NCBI RefSeq assembly: GCF_016908495.1
Contig: NZ_JAFBDZ010000002.1
Location: 992,001 to 1,056,000, forward strand
From: Rossellomorea pakistanensis
Lineage (GTDB): Bacteria > Bacillota > Bacilli > Bacillales > Bacillaceae_B
Reading direction: 5' to 3'
DNA length: 64,000 nt
Shown here in pieces: positions 63,787 to 64,000 of the stretch. Within the stretch, counting starts at the first letter, position 1, and the number at the start of each line of letters is the position of its first letter. The notes beneath the pieces were generated by a model that made no database searches, had not been told where the DNA came from, and saw only the letters and a list, made by a program, of their open reading frames with translations. Made by a program: the position numbers and the translations under genes.

Positions 63787-64000
63787 GCGGAAGCACCTCG
63801 CAATTTCTTTTCAGTTTCTTCAATTTCTTCGACCGAGATATAATGGCCATGATCTTTTTCAAATGAACGATGGATCATACAAGCGAATATTCCGATCGTC
63901 GCAATGATGGCTGGAATAAACATGCTAAATACCATACAGAATCCCCAGATAAAGAAGACGGCACCTAGGATAAACGGCATTCCACTATTGTTCGGCATAT
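63783..64000 (-). CDS. qoxB: Cytochrome aa3 quinol oxidase subunit I, C-terminal end
   Basis: The last 72 or so codons of subunit I (MPNNSGMPFILGAVFFIWGFCMVFSMFIPAIIATIGIFACMIHRSFEKDHGHYISVEEIEETE). The reading frame continues past the right edge of the window; the ATG visible here is internal. One late helix pair and the cytoplasmic tail are seen. The full protein, about 650 residues, carries the heme a, heme a3 and CuB ligands, none of which are inside the window. Confidence 0.9.
   Translation of the reverse strand, partial: MPNNSGMPFILGAVFFIWGFCMVFSMFIPAIIATIGIFACMIHRSFEKDHGHYISVEEIEETEKKLRGASA

Overview
The window looks like low-GC Bacillaceae chromosome. It carries SacB, LevB and SacC relatives closest to the Bacillus subtilis types, an aa3-600 type quinol oxidase (qox) operon, SelO, YesM/AraC two-component regulators, AGGAGG-type ribosome sites and many U-tailed terminators. 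No rRNA or tRNA gene was seen. The region is a patchwork of working operons and of intergenic stretches rich in decayed genes.

Left third (about 0.5-17 kb): a levan locus. A YesM-type sensor kinase, an AraC-type response regulator and an orphan sugar-binding lipoprotein precede levansucrase (sacB) and a membrane-anchored endolevanase (levB). After a decayed LacI-type regulator and a DeoR-type repressor comes an operon with a perfect sigma-A promoter and a cre-like site: binding lipoprotein, ABC ATPase, ABC permease and a 1206-residue SacC-like fructanase. The catalytic propeller of this fructanase is split by about 500 residues that include two CBM66-like modules; a third CBM66 sits at the C-terminus. 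Together the genes can make levan, cut it outside the cell, and import the fructose through an ABC transporter, where B. subtilis uses a PTS.

17-37 kb: an accessory zone. It holds a Tn3-family remnant (transposase tail and resolvase tail) with a frameshifted IS110-family element that still has a two-hairpin, bridge-RNA-like leader; a large subtilisin with cohesin-like and dockerin modules; the 5' end of a group II intron joined to a broken acetyltransferase; LysE, GNAT, SelO, EamA and AraC genes; and an ABC exporter divergent from a BltD-like acetyltransferase. Each of the last two genes is preceded by an 18-codon leader ORF and mutually exclusive hairpins that can hide the ribosome site. Arrays of a degenerate TCGTGCATAAAT motif with a 20-21 bp period occur here and further right (four loci in all).

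37-62 kb: DinB, ArsR-type regulator and MFS genes, then a sigma-54 controlled nitrogen/amine region: alanine dehydrogenase, agmatine deiminase, two PAS-AAA-Fis activators, an M20 carbamoyl hydrolase, two class III aminotransferases, two aldehyde dehydrogenases, an APC permease and a flavin amine oxidase. Three clear -24/-12 promoters were found. The set fits agmatine or putrescine breakdown through GABA to succinate, with alanine dehydrogenase recycling the alanine made by pyruvate-dependent transaminases. This is inference; beta-alanine/ureide breakdown is the main alternative. A C5a-peptidase-like protease lies between ald and aguA.

The right edge (62.9-64 kb) is the end of the qox operon (qoxB tail, qoxC, qoxD) on the minus strand.
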